Assembly (NCBI GenBank): GCA_963556145.1
Contig: OY744473.1
Span: 3,472,001-3,536,000 of the forward strand
Direction: 5' to 3'
DNA from: Hygrocybe punicea
Lineage: Eukaryota; Basidiomycota; Agaricomycetes; Agaricales; Hygrophoraceae
Length of the DNA: 64,000 bases
The position numbers and the translations under genes are program-made. This document shows, one piece after another, positions 1 through 10,700 of this stretch. The notes below the pieces were generated by a model. That model made no database searches. It worked only from the letters and a program-made list of their open reading frames with translations, and was not told the origin of the DNA. How positions within the stretch are numbered: the first letter of the stretch is position 1; each line of letters starts with the position of its first letter.

Positions 1-540
1 TACCTGGTCTCAATGTCACTAAAGGAAGGCTTAAAAGTAATAATGAGACTTACCTGGTCAACTTTCAATGATGCCACCAGGCCCACTACAAGTAGGTTGC
101 CCAGCAAGGAAATCAGGGGGATTCACCCGCCCTTTCATTCCTGAAGACCTGTACAGTGACAAGCACTCATTTCTGAGGACCAGACACCAACAGTTGGCAC
201 GCAGAGATGCCACAATGTTCATTCAAGTTGAACAGATAACTTCAACAAAAGATACTGTCAGTAATGGGGTAATACAAATTAATCACTCATCTGGATGCAA
301 ACATACCAAAGAAGATACCTGACGGTGAAAAAGAAGAACATACCACAATAATCAAGTAGTCCTGTGAAGTGAACAGACGTGAGCAACAAAGCCTGAGGAA
401 ATCACCTACCAGTTAAGACTATGACACTCCAGAATCTCTGGTTGTTGCCCGGTACAATAACCAAGGATCCTGCAGTGTCATCAAAAGTGGTAGTGGTGGT
501 TGTGAGGTAAGGAGAAAATCTCAACCGTGTTTGATGGGCT

Positions 541-670
541 TGTACTTATTTGTTCATGTGACTTAACGTGTTTGTTGATCACATGTCACAAAGTGTGATG
601 TCACGTTGGGCCGTCCAAATGTTACGTCACATTTGTGACATGTCGCGTCTCAATAATCATGTGACACGCA
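541..670. repeat. Subterminal GTCAC/GTGAC motif array (left half, left copy)
   Basis: About 130 bp contain repeated GTGAC, GTCAC, ACGTCAC and CATGTGAC words in both orientations, forming overlapping imperfect palindromes. The same array recurs inverted at about 3990-4140, and in the other copy at about 51776-51920 and 55497-55625. Conserved subterminal motif clusters in DNA transposons are commonly transposase-binding sites. That role is inferred here. Confidence 0.5.
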
Positions 671-733
671 AGTCATATTCCTGACCTCATCTCACTATAT
701 ATAATAGGTACAAAATAAAAAAAATAATGATAC

Positions 734-836
734 GACGAGGGCAGGGAATCACCTTGCCCTCGTCTCACTATGTATAATACAAAAGAAAAATAATAATAAC
801 GATATGACGAGGGCAGGGTGATTCCCTGCCCTCGTC
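734..836. repeat. Two GC-rich hairpins (GACGAGGGCAGGG stem)
   Basis: The stem at 806-836 is perfect: 13 bp (GACGAGGGCAGGG) around a 5-nt loop. A weaker version lies at 734-764, separated by an A/T-rich spacer. Matching hairpins occur at 3872-3902 and 3946-3968, and in the right copy at 51943-51965, 52011-52037, 55328-55358 and 55402-55428. The fixed spacing relative to the exon modules suggests a structural or regulatory part of the element. The function is unknown. Confidence 0.6.
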
Positions 837-865
837 TCGTCGCTTCACCACCCCGACGGTTGGGT

Positions 866-2095
866 TCATGACCACCGTTGCCGTTGCTGCTGCTGCCGTT
901 CCCGCTGCTGCTGCTGCTGCCGTTGCCATCGCTGCTGCTGCTGCCGTTGCCATCGCTGCCGCTGCTGCTGGTGCTGTTCAGGCTGCTGCTGCCGTTGCCG
1001 TTGCCATTGCCGTTGCCATTGCCGTTGCCATTGCCATTGCCATTGCCGTTGCCGTTGCCATTGCGGATGCAGGCTTCGTCTTGGCGCAGTAACAACTGCA
1101 AGGTAGTAGTAGTACATAAAATAAGCAAAAAAACACTGATGACTTACCATACATGTCATCCTTTTCTTCGTTGCCGTCGTCCGCGTCTGCTGCTGCCCGT
1201 CGCTGCTGCTGCTGCCCTTGCCGTTGCTGCCGTTGCCGTTGCCGTTGCTGCTACTGCCGTTGCTGCTACTGCTGCTGCCGTTGCCGTCCCTGCTGCCGTT
1301 GCAGCTGCTGCTGCCATTCCCACTGCTGCTGCGGCTGCCGTGGCCAGTGCGGCTGCTGTTGCCGTTCCTGGTCCTGGTCCCACTGCTGCTGCCATTCCTG
1401 GTCCGGGTCCTGCTGCTGCTGTCGTTCCCGGACCTGGTTACGTTGCTGCTGCCGTTCCTGGACCCGGTTACACTGCTGCTCCTGTTCACGGTCCCGGTCC
1501 CGCTGCTGCTTCGGCTGCCGTTGCTGTTGCTGCCATTGCTGCTGCCACTGCCGTGGGTGCTGTTGCCGCTGTGCTGCCAGTCCTGTTGCTGCTGCCGGCG
1601 CAGTAACAACTGAAAAGCATAATTTGACTAGTACATAAAATAAGAAAAAAATACAGACGACTTACCGTTGTCATCCATTTCTTTGTCGTCGTCCGCGTCT
1701 GGGTCTTCGTCGTCGTCGACCACGTCCGCATCTGGGTCGTCCCCCGTCTGTGTCTCCACCGACCCGGGCTCCATCGTCCGCGCCATCCCCATACCAATGT
1801 GGTTCCCGTCTCTCATCGTCGTCCTCGTTCTTGTCGTTCTGGTCCCCGTGTCCGTCATTGCCATCCCTGTTCTCGTCGTTCCGGTCTCCGCTGTCATTGC
1901 CATCCCCATTGCCGTGTTTCCGGTCCCCCGTTGTCAATGTTCCGGACCCTGTTCTCGTCGCTCCGGTCTCCGTTCTCGGTCATTCCGGTCCCCTGCGTAG
2001 TTTGCCGCCCCTGTTGTTGTTCTGGGCCTCGTTCGACCCCGCCACGTAGCCTTTCCCGGACCCATCGCGTTCACGGTCATCGTCCGTGTCCTTCT
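866..2095 (-). pseudogene. Low-complexity exon modules, minus strand (left copy)
   Basis: This CAG/CTG- and GNC-rich stretch has long open frames on both strands, so open frames alone prove nothing. Splice signals support a minus-strand gene. Introns at 1096-1147 (52 bp) and 1610-1665 (56 bp) run GTAAGT...CAG, each preceded by an acidic exon end (DDGDEEKDD type) and followed by VVTAP. The exons between encode Gln/Arg/Trp- or Ser/Asn/Gly-rich repeats depending on frame. The module interrupted by the assembly gap continues in the direction of 2095. There is no recognisable domain. It may be a captured host gene fragment amplified inside the element. Confidence 0.4.
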
Positions 2096-2195
2096 NNNNN
2101 NNNNNNNNNNNNNNNNNNNNNNNNNNNNNNNNNNNNNNNNNNNNNNNNNNNNNNNNNNNNNNNNNNNNNNNNNNNNNNNNNNNNNNNNNNNNNNN
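2096..2195. other. Assembly gap (100 N)
   Basis: There are exactly 100 Ns, a conventional placeholder length. Aligning the flanks with the complete copy (reverse complement of about 53716-53982) suggests that about 270 bp are missing. The missing part would be the centre of the foldback, the segment most likely to defeat sequencing. Confidence 0.95.
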
Positions 2196-2760
2196 ATGCA
2201 ACTCACAGCTTTACCATTTGTTGGCTACAGCACATTTCCTGGACTACTGACTGCCAGGCACTTATTGTAACAATGAAGCACACTTCACCTAGTACTGCTA
2301 GAATTAATTTTAGATTTTCTAGATGTATACTCGCAAAGTTCGGTGTTTAAGGGTCCAATTTTGGCAGAGGGCTCAAATATATTGTGAATAGCTCTCTCTG
2401 TAGGCTCAAATAAAATACAAAATTTACCATACTTGTGGGTATGGGATACCTACATCCCTTCAGGGTCTTGCCCTGGCCATTGAGGTGTTATACAGCATGT
2501 AATAGCAATAAGAAAATCCAGCCACCTGTACCAATATGGCAATTCGGCCCCGTTTAGGAAATCGGCAAACACCGGTTGAAATTCTCGCGCGAGTTCAAGC
2601 CACGTCACTCTTTCTTTGCAACCACGATCACAGACACAAGGGTGCGGAAGAGCACCAGGCTAGGTTTCATTTTAAGTTTGTTTGATTTATTTTTATTAAC
2701 TAATTCCACGTACTTTTTAGGTCTTTTCCAGCAACATCACGTCAGACGACCACCAACATT
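2196..2760. other. Central spacer of the foldback with 5'-UTR-like segment
   Basis: No gene is seen. The stretch starting CGTTTAGGAAATCGGCAAAC at 2551 is one side of the inverted pair that defines the centre of the element (pair 53300-53360 / 53741-53801 in the complete copy). It is followed by a fungal intron-like sequence with an ACTAAT-type branch region and a TTTTTAG acceptor (about 2680-2721) just before the plus-strand exon module. This suggests divergent leaders driving the two modules. Promoter activity is inference. Confidence 0.4.
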
Positions 2761-2815
2761 ACCACATCAACATCAACAGCCAATGACACGAGGCCCATAA
2801 GAGGGCAACAACCAT

Positions 2816-3705
2816 GGTTCCCGGAACGGCGACAACGAGGACCGGAATGACGACAACGAGGATGGGAACGAAGAGAGGGGGGACGGCAACGATGAGAACG
2901 GAATGGGGACCGGAATGACAGACCAGAGCGACGAGAACGGGGACGGCAATGACAGACACGGGGACTGGAACGACGAGAACAAGGACGACGATGGGAGACG
3001 GGATCCACAACGGTATGGGGATGGCGCGGACGATGGAGACCGGGTTGGCGGAGACAAAGACGGGGTTGACGCAGATGCGGACGCGGACGACGATGATGAA
3101 GACCCAGACGACGAAGACCCAGACGCGGATGACGGTGAGGAAGAAAAGGATGACAACGGTAAGTCATCAGTGATTTTTTGCTTATTTTATGTACTACTAA
3201 TGCCTTGCAGTCGTTACTGCGCCGAGGCGAAGCCTGCAACGGCAACGGCAATGGCAAGAGCAGCAGCAGCAGGGTACCGGAACGACAACCACAGGGACGG
3301 CAACGATGACAGCAAGCACAGGAACGACGACAGTGTGGACGGCAATGACGAAAGCGTGGACGGCAACAACAACAATGAGGACAGCAACAAAGACGGCGAG
3401 GCAGTGGCAGGACCAGGACCAGGACCAGGAGCGGGAACGGCAGCAGCAGCGGGACCGGGACCGGGAAGAGCAACAGCAGCAGCACCGGCCACGGCAGCAG
3501 CACCAGCAGCGTGAACAGCAGCAGCAGCCGCGATGGCAATGGCAACGGTGACAACGGCAATGGCAGCAGCACGAACTGCAGCACCAGCAACAGCAGACAT
3601 GACAACGACAACGGCAACGGTAGCAGCAGCAGCAGCAGCAGCGACGACGACAGCAGCAACAGCAGCGACGGCAACAGCAGCAACAGCAGCAGCAGCAGCA
3701 ATGAC

Positions 3706-3745
<40 letters not shown>

Positions 3746-3830
3746 GCAACGGCAATGGCAGCACCAGCAGCACCAGCAGCGTGAACCGCAGCAGCAGCAG
3801 CAGACACGACAACGGCAATGGCAGCAGCAG
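2816..3830 (+). pseudogene. Low-complexity exon module, plus strand (left copy)
   Basis: An acidic Asp/Asn/Gly-rich exon (GNDRHGDWNDEN, then DADADADDDDEDPDDEDPD) ends at 3158. A 52-bp intron (3159-3210, GTAAGT, TACTAAT branch point, TTGCAG) follows. The next exon starts VVTAPRRSLQ and continues as Gln/Arg/Trp-rich repeats encoded by CAG and CGG runs. The opposite strand encodes poly-Ala, poly-Leu and poly-Cys frames, which are repeat artefacts. The module is the inverted partner of the minus-strand module at 866-2095. No function can be assigned. Confidence 0.4.
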
Positions 3831-3871
3831 CGGTGGTAATGAACCCGACCGTCGGGGTGGCTCAGCAATGA

Positions 3872-3968
3872 GACGAGGGCAGGGTGATTCCCTGCCCTCG
3901 TTATATCATTATTATTGTATTTTGTACCTATTATACATAGTGAGACGAGGGCAGGATTCCTGCCCTCG
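3872..3968. repeat. GC-rich hairpin pair (right half, left copy)
   Basis: Two hairpins with the CGAGGGCAGG stem (3872-3902, 3946-3968) mirror those at 734-836. They are followed by the GTCAC/GTGAC array at about 3990-4140. Confidence 0.55.
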
Positions 3969-4348
3969 GAATATGATGATTATTACCACTCACGTGTCAC
4001 ATGATTAATGCGACGCGACAGGTCACATGATTGATGAGACGCAACATGTCACAAGTGTGATGTAACGTTTGGATGACCCAACGTGACATCACACTTTGTG
4101 ACATGTGATCAACAAACACGTTAAGTCACATGAACAAATAAGTACAAGACCATCAAACATGGTTATTTTCTTCTTACCTCACAACTACTACTACCACCTT
4201 TGGTGACACTATAGGATCCTTGGTTATTGTACCAGGCAATAACCAGAGATTCTGGAGTGTTATTGTCTTAACTGGTATGTGATTTCCTCCCTCATATTCA
4301 TCACTTCACCGACTACTTTATTATTGTGATATGTTCGTTGTTATGTTT

Positions 4349-4723
4349 CACAGGAGACAGATGAGGATTTTTGCCATCAAAGAATATTGCGATATCCACT
4401 TAAATATTGAAATTATTTGTGTTGTTATCATAAGTCTGAAAAGGTTGTAAACAATAAGGTTATCTAAAAGTGGTATTCACACTGAAGACAGTGCAGGCAA
4501 AATTTTAAACTATTTGGTCTCCAGACATTCAAGCATGTGGCTTTGTGCCCGAACATCTGGAGAGTAAATAATCTAAAATTTTGCTGCACTATCTTTGGTG
4601 TGAATACTAACCTTACTTTTTACAATATTTTTCAGACTTATAATAACAACAAAAATAATTTCAATATTTGAGTGGAGATCGCAATATTCTTTGATGGCAA
4701 AAAATCCTCATCTGTCTCCTGTG
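4349..4723. mobile_element. 375-bp MITE nested in one arm (left copy)
   Basis: The element is an inverted repeat with termini CACAGGAGACAGATGAGG and its complement, flanked by TTT on both sides (4346-4348, 4724-4726). The opposite arm of the same foldback (near 300 here, near 55865 in the right copy) reads TATGTTTGCATC without the insert, so it serves as an empty site and supports a 3-bp target duplication. A copy at 51188-51562 has the same length, so the insertion predates the duplication of the giant element. Confidence 0.75.
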
Positions 4724-5024
4724 TTTGCATGCAGATGAGAGATTAATGTGTATTATCCCATTACTGACAGTGTCTTTTTTTGAACTGAGCTATTCAACTT
4801 GAATGAATATTGTGGCATCTTTGCGTGCCAACTGTTGGTGTCTGGCCCCCAGAAAGTACTGCTTGCCACTGTACAGGCCTCCAAGAATGAAAGAGCAGGA
4901 GAACCCCCCTGATTCCCTTGCCAGGCAAGCTACTGGTAGTGGGCCTGGTGGCATCATTGAAATTTGACCAGGTAAACCTCATCATTATTTGTAAGCCTCC
5001 CATTAGTGACATTGAGACCAGGTA

Positions 5025-5730
5025 ATGTTCTTAGTGTGGTTGATATGAGTGTTTATGTCAACATATTTTTGGTTATGTGTTTGCAAAGATTTTGGTAGTG
5101 TTTTCTTTGTCAGTCAGTCTTGATCAAGAAGGAGGAGAGCCTCCTTTGAGATCAAGACTGAATGGCTTTGGGGTCTTGCTTTTGGTCCTTTCAGATGTGT
5201 TTGTGAATTCACAGTAACAGTACTTGTTGTAGTGTTAAGCTGTGACTGGCTTAGAATGAATGTATTGAATGTTATCGGCCTCAACCAAACCTTAAGTCAG
5301 ATTGTCAGCCAACCATATCATGGCTGGCCAATATATCTCAGGCCGGCCACTCCATGGCCCACAGCCAACAAAAGACTTGATAGGATCAGCTAAATCATGT
5401 CCCATGACCAGCCAATGTATTCCTAGTGTAGGCTAACCCCATGGGCAGCTGATGTATCCATAACATTGGCCAACCCATGTCGCATGAGCAGCCAAAAGAC
5501 TCAAAGGAGCAAGTGACCCATGTGTGATCGGCCAATATACTAACGAGGATTGGCCAACCTATGATGACTATGTCCTATGGCGAGCCCAATATACCACAAA
5601 CTGTTGTCAATTTGTGTTCCATGTACAACTGGAATATCCCTAACATTAGCCCATGTCCTTCCTAGGGCCAGCCTGCGTACCCACCCGCTTCAGCTAACTA
5701 AAGTTCTATAGCCAGCTAATATACCCAGAG
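5025..5730. repeat. Outer-arm spacer with hairpin
   Basis: No gene is seen. The stretch holds a hairpin of about 20-bp arms near 5117-5155 (CAGTCTTGATC...GATCAAGACTG), conserved in the right copy in both arms (about 50750 and 56250). Degenerate minisatellite units (GGCCAAC, CATGGCCAGC words) then increase in regularity towards 5730. Confidence 0.55.
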
Positions 5731-6480
5731 ATTTGGCCAACTCATGCACCATAGCCAGCCAATATACCAATACAGATCAGCCAATCCACCTCCCATGGCC
5801 AGCGAAAATACCTATTGCGGTCGGCCAATTCATTTTCCATGGCCAGCCAAAATACCCAGTTCCATTGTTCAATCTACCTTTCATGGCCAGCCAAAATACC
5901 CAGACTGGTTGGCCAATCCATGTTCCATGGCCAGTGGAAATACCCAGTGTGGTCGACCAATCCATGTTCCATGGCCAGCGGAAATGCCCAGACTAGTCAG
6001 CCAACCCATGGTGCATGGCCAGCTGACATACCCAGTGCAGTTGGCCAATCCATGTTCCATGGCCAGCCGAAATACCCAGACCCATCGGCCAACCCATGTT
6101 CCATGGCCAACCAAAATACCCAGACCAGTCGGCCAATCCATCTCCCATGGCCAACCAAAATACCCAGACCGGTCGGCCAATCCATGTTCCATGGCCAGCT
6201 GATATACCCAGTGCAGTCGGCCCATCCATGCTCCATGGCCAGCCGAAATACCCAGACCCATCGGCCAATCCATGTTCCATGGCCAGCCAAAATACCCAGA
6301 CCCATTGGCCAATCCACCTCCCATGGCCAGCCGAAATACCCAGACCCATCGGCCAATCCATGTTCCATGGCCAGCCAAAATACCCAGACCCATCGGCCAA
6401 TCCACCTCCCATGGCCAGCCGAAATACCCAGACCGGTTGGCCAATATATCCCCCTGCTTCGGCCAACTCATGTCCCTCAG
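5730..6480. repeat. 44-bp minisatellite, left copy
   Basis: These are tandem units of 44 bp with the landmarks TCGGCCAATCC, CCATGGCCAGCC and AATACCCAGACC. Unit starts at 6261, 6305 and 6349 confirm the period. Because 44 is not a multiple of 3, three units make a 132-bp cycle and all frames on both strands stay open, giving repetitive pseudo-proteins of 44-residue period. No gene is called. This array is exactly four units (176 bp) longer than the corresponding array of the right copy. Confidence 0.9.
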
Positions 6481-6615
6481 AACATAGACCCCTCGGCCAA
6501 GCCATCTCCCCTGGAGAAAGATATTGGTCGGCCGAGATTGGCTGGCCCACTCAGAGTGGGAATTGTCCATCTTGGCTGAGCCATGTCTTGTGGAAAAGAT
6601 ATGCTGTAAGGTGTG

Positions 6616-7368
6616 GATCAAGAAAAATCCTCAAGCACTGGTAGATTTACTTGGGGAGATCGAGCCAAAGATATCCGAGTGGATTATCAAAAACCATTTC
6701 ACCTGTGAGTTGACTCTGCTGTTGATTGGTAGATATTTAAATTACTTGGCTTTAGTGCGAAAAAACACCGAAACCTTTTGGAAAAAACATTGTAGTGCTG
6801 TACCTCTGGTAAAGGCCGTCAAAAAGGCCGAACAGCCCAATATTGGCATGTCAGGCAGGGTGGTATGCAAATTCTATTCATATCACCGATATTTTAATGA
6901 ACATCTGTCTGATAATAGCGTAAAGCGGCCACTTGCTCATGATGCCACACTATCATGTATCCTGGCCCAAATGGTTCCCCAGAAAACCATAAAAAGGGCT
7001 ATTGTTCGGATGGCGTCAAGCAAGTCATGAACCTCGATACTGTACCGGATTGGCCTCAACCTCAAGGGATTTTTCAGTCTGGCACCACCTTCAATCCGCT
7101 ACAATTCTTGGCCACCATCCGGGAAATGTATGAAAAGGTGGTGATTGAGAAAGGTAATGGGGACAACCTTGCCATGGAATATGAGGCTTTCGGCAAACTT
7201 CTACAAGAACGCACAATCATGGATGCTGACAGCTGTGTTCTGTTCAAACTGTTTGAGTTGGAGATCCCCTTTTCAACACCATCAGAACTGATTGTTGAGC
7301 ACAACTCGTCTCGTTACTTACGTCTTGATTGTCTTCGTGATGACAGGCCAAATTTGCCATCGGTTTAA
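6616..7368 (+). pseudogene. Truncated gene of unknown function beside the left element
   Basis: Coding sequence resumes at the first base after the giant element (KKNPQALVDLLGEIEPKISEW) and continues in pieces: a stretch with C-x-F-Y-S-Y-H, then SPENHKKGYCSDGVKQ, then VPDWPQPQGIFQSG...ERTIMDADSCVLFKLFELEIPFSTPSELIVEHN and a stop at 7366-7368. Frame changes near 6740 and 6960 could be introns or lesions. The C-terminal part resembles a protein type of unknown function common in Agaricomycetes. The 5' portion is missing, so the foldback probably inserted into this gene. Confidence 0.45.
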
Positions 7369-7751
7369 CAGTTCACTTAACAGTTCACACCTTGATTAGT
7401 GAGATTTGCCATTCATTTGCCCAGTTCACACCTTGTTTAGTTGCTATTCAATTACTCTTTGACCTCCAATTTGTTTTCATTTTTACGTCTGCTTGCATGA
7501 ACATTTAAGGTCACGTGGAACCCATTGCGTCTCACGTGCAACTGAACACAGCGTAAAGTCAGAAAATATGATTTTGTCAAATTATCGTAAGTTCTGGAAT
7601 GTGATTGTAATGTGATGAGGATGTGCTGGATTAAGAATATGACTGCAGCGTATTTTCATTGTCTCTGTAGCTTACCAGAATATGCTTAGAATATGACTTC
7701 CTTTGAGAACTTGATGATTTTCATGTCCCGTGACCTTTTACACATTGGTAA
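7369..7751. other. Non-coding interval
   Basis: No gene or element boundary is seen in this A/T-rich stretch. A short near-duplication (CAGTTCACACCTTG/CAGTTCACACCTTGTTTAG) occurs at about 7380-7440. Confidence 0.5.
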
Positions 7752-10700
7752 ATGAAGCGTGTGCCAGTTATCTCTTGTACTACCTTGCTGCAACTTGCAA
7801 CACTGATGCCTTCGAACGCACTCTGCTCTTGTCTCCGATGCTCTACGAAACCTCTCCTTTTCCATCAGATTTCACCAGATCTCGCCAGGAAGCATCTCAA
7901 GACCTATGGACCTGCGCCTGTAACACCACTGGCACACCCTGTCCCCGGTGGAACTGGGCTTCCATCTGGGTCAAGAAATAATCAATGGGGCAATCCATCA
8001 CAACCCGATGTCGTCCCAGAGCTGTCTGGGGACACAACTGCTTTAGACCATGGTCAGATCAGTGCTTTCTTGGAGGCTGATGATAACTTTCACGATATCA
8101 TTCAAGATTCAGAGACTTCAGGTGCACAAGTTTCTTTGGAAGCCACGAGACGTGAGCCTGTTCTCCCATCCAACACTGCGTACAGGATAGTGCAAATGTC
8201 AGCTGGCCCTGAACCTTTCCCTGATGACGAGTCAGATGACATTGGCACTGTTCTTCTGCTGGCTTTTCATGACAAGGAGCCATCGCATGTTCATATTGCC
8301 TACCTTCAAGCTGTTATCAATAACGTGTACTGCAATATGCCCGTAATCGACACTACAGAAAACTTGAATATCACCCTTAATGCCTTTGACGCTGCGGGTG
8401 TTCTTCCAGATGCTCCCCGACCTGTCCGAGCGCTCATCAGTGCAAAGCGGCAACTTGGAATTGACCCTGATCAGTGGATTGTGTAGTATGCTATCTGTCC
8501 CCAATGCTAGAAGCATTATTCACCATGAGAACTGCTTGAGCTCGATGGGCCAGGTTGCTTGGCACCAGAATGTCCTGGGATGATCTACACTGAAAAAAGG
8601 GATTCAAAAGGGCACCAGAAGTGCCACCCTATCACAATAATGCCTCAGGTATCTCTCATACAGAGTCTCTGTCGTATGGTCCGGCACAAAGGATTTTGGA
8701 AGCTCATTTGTGACAGTCACAACACTCCGACTAATCAGAATGATGACGACGAATTTGTTATGCGGGATATGTATGATGGAAGTATCTGGCACACATTCAA
8801 GACCAAAATCAAACGACAAGTTGGTAAGTATGGCACAGTGCGTGATACACCAATCGGAGACAGAGCGGGACAAAACCTCACGGAACACCGCTTCGGATTA
8901 CATCTGGTTATCAACATTGACTGGTATGTTCAACCAATTTGAGTACCGTAAATTGCCTCTTTGACCATGCTCCAGGTTTGGGTCCCTCGAAAACCACCCA
9001 CATTCCACAGGGCTGGTTTACATATCCATTGCAGACCTCCCGCGTGAGCACAGATTCCTCCAGGTCAATGTTTGTTGCCCATTGATCACGCCAGGACCAC
9101 ATGAACCCACATACAATCAACTCACCAATGGGCTTGAACTAGTTGCTAGGGACATAATCCAGCTGAAGAATGGTGACTCAAATTCAGTGATTAGTTGCCA
9201 TTTTCACGCTAATATAACTATCTAGGTGTTCAGATGGAGATGTATGATGATGACGACATAAATATCGTTCAGGAAGAATTCTACGCCGATATCATTTGTG
9301 ACAACTGCGATACACCTGGTGCATGCAAGATCTCAGGTATGGCAGGTCATAGTTCCGACATCAATCCTTGTCCGTGGTGCCGATGTGTACTCTTGGATGT
9401 AAATCAACCACAAGGGTATGATATCAATGGTATTAATTCAGAAAATTTATTGAGCTGTTGATCTTGCTCACAACCCTTGTTTTTTTATAGCCTTTACGCC
9501 ACGAGATGACTATGACATGCTCAAGCAGAAATTCTACTACAAAGATGCATCTGCACAGTGGCAAGCAAATATCATAATGAACCATGGCGTTCATTTTTGC
9601 GCGCTTGACAGCATTCCTGGGTGGCGGCCATCCCTACAAACAGCACTTGACTTCATGCATTGCATTTTTCTCGGTAGGTTTCCTTTGCCTTGCTATTGTG
9701 ATCATTCATACTCATGATCACTTCTAGGACTGGTTGTATTCTTGTTTACCTATATCTTATTCAGTGTGCACATGTTCTCAGGCCTGGGAGGTGCTGATTC
9801 CCCAAAACGACGATTCAAAGAAGCGATTAACTCAATCAGATGGCCCAGCCATATTACATGGTTACCCAAAAATGTAAGAAATACATCTTCTTTACATGTT
9901 TCTCATTTTCATGCCTTCACATAGCTCGGAGAAAATCAATCACTCAAAAAAGCAGATGAATGGCGTCGCCTTTTGACTGTCACACTGGTTATCCTCTGGT
10001 TCACGTGGCAAGACCAATCGGATGACATTCCTGACACAGAACCAGGGGTTTCAGTGAACGAAAACATTAGTACAACACACTCTCGAAAGCGGAAAACATT
10101 GTACAACATTATCCTCCTACTTTGCACCGGAGTCTGCCTGCTTTCTTCCAAAAATATCACCATGTCCCAAGCATGTGCGGGGCAGACCTATTTAGCAAAC
10201 TATTGTCAACGTCTGCTCTTCCTTGGTGTCAATCTCACAATTAATCACCACCTCGCCATGCATTTCGCCTCCATGATCAAGTTATATGGGCCTGTCTACT
10301 CCTAGTGGCTCTTCGCGTTTGAGAGGTTCAATGGAATGTTAGAGAAGGTCAAACACAACGGACACGATGGTGGAAGGATAGAACTCACATTGATGCAAAA
10401 CTGGGTCCAAACCCATCTCATCTATGAGTTCCTCCTTGCAATGCCCACTGACGTGTCCATGCATGAACGACAACTAATCAAGCAGCTCATCAAGACCAAA
10501 GCTGCACAAGAACGAGGGGCAATGATGACACAATTGGCCATTTTCCATAGTGAAGCATTGGTCAATTCAATGTTGCTGCCAAAGGTCCTATCCAAGCCTG
10601 TCAACCTTCATGACATTCAGCCTGAAAGTCTAGCTGGCCACCATTCAGACTTGTATGCTCTCCTCCTCCAACATTGCAAGCAAATTTGGCCCGACTTACG

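Larger units (their letters stand above)
1..5024. repeat. Inner TIR-bounded core of the left giant element
   Basis: The core begins with TACCTGGTCTCAATGTCAC (1-19) and ends with the reverse complement GTGACATTGAGACCAGGTA at 5006-5024. The two halves are inverted relative to each other throughout: subterminal GTCAC-rich arrays, GACGAGGGCAGGG hairpins, then CAG/GCA-rich exon modules pointing away from a central spacer. It could once have been an independent transposon inside the outer element. However, the outer arms continue as inverted repeats right up to both junctions, so core and arms now behave as one foldback. Confidence 0.7.
1..6615. mobile_element. Giant foldback element, left copy (5' part outside window)
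   Basis: This is the inverted copy of the complete element at 49472-57715. The two copies match in reverse complement from position 1 to 6615, and homology stops exactly at the 13-bp terminus GCTGTAAGGTGTG (6603-6615), which reads CACACCTTACAGC at the left end of the other copy. Flanks beyond the terminus are unrelated (GATCAAG here, GTGCAAT there), which fixes the boundary. The window starts at the inner terminal repeat TACCTGGTCTC, so by symmetry about 1.4-1.6 kb of the left outer arm lies outside. The element carries low-complexity exon modules, a nested MITE and a 44-bp minisatellite. No transposase domain is visible in any frame. It contains the 100-N gap. Confidence 0.85.

Noticed and set aside
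673..2095. Long poly-Ala, poly-Leu, poly-Cys and poly-Ser open frames on both strands
   Set aside because: They are frame variants of the same CTG/CAG and GCC trinucleotide runs. Only the strand with conserved GTAAGT...CAG introns is kept, and only as a degenerate module.
2096..2195. Reading frames running through the N stretch
   Set aside because: Translation across an assembly gap is meaningless.
5730..6480. CRISPR-like array (regular repeats)
   Set aside because: The repeats are contiguous without unique spacers, and the sequence is eukaryotic. It is a minisatellite.
5881..6621. 246-residue and other long repetitive proteins over the minisatellite
   Set aside because: The 44-bp unit is open in all six frames, so open reading carries no information. 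The same applies at 49508-50167 and 56425-57707.
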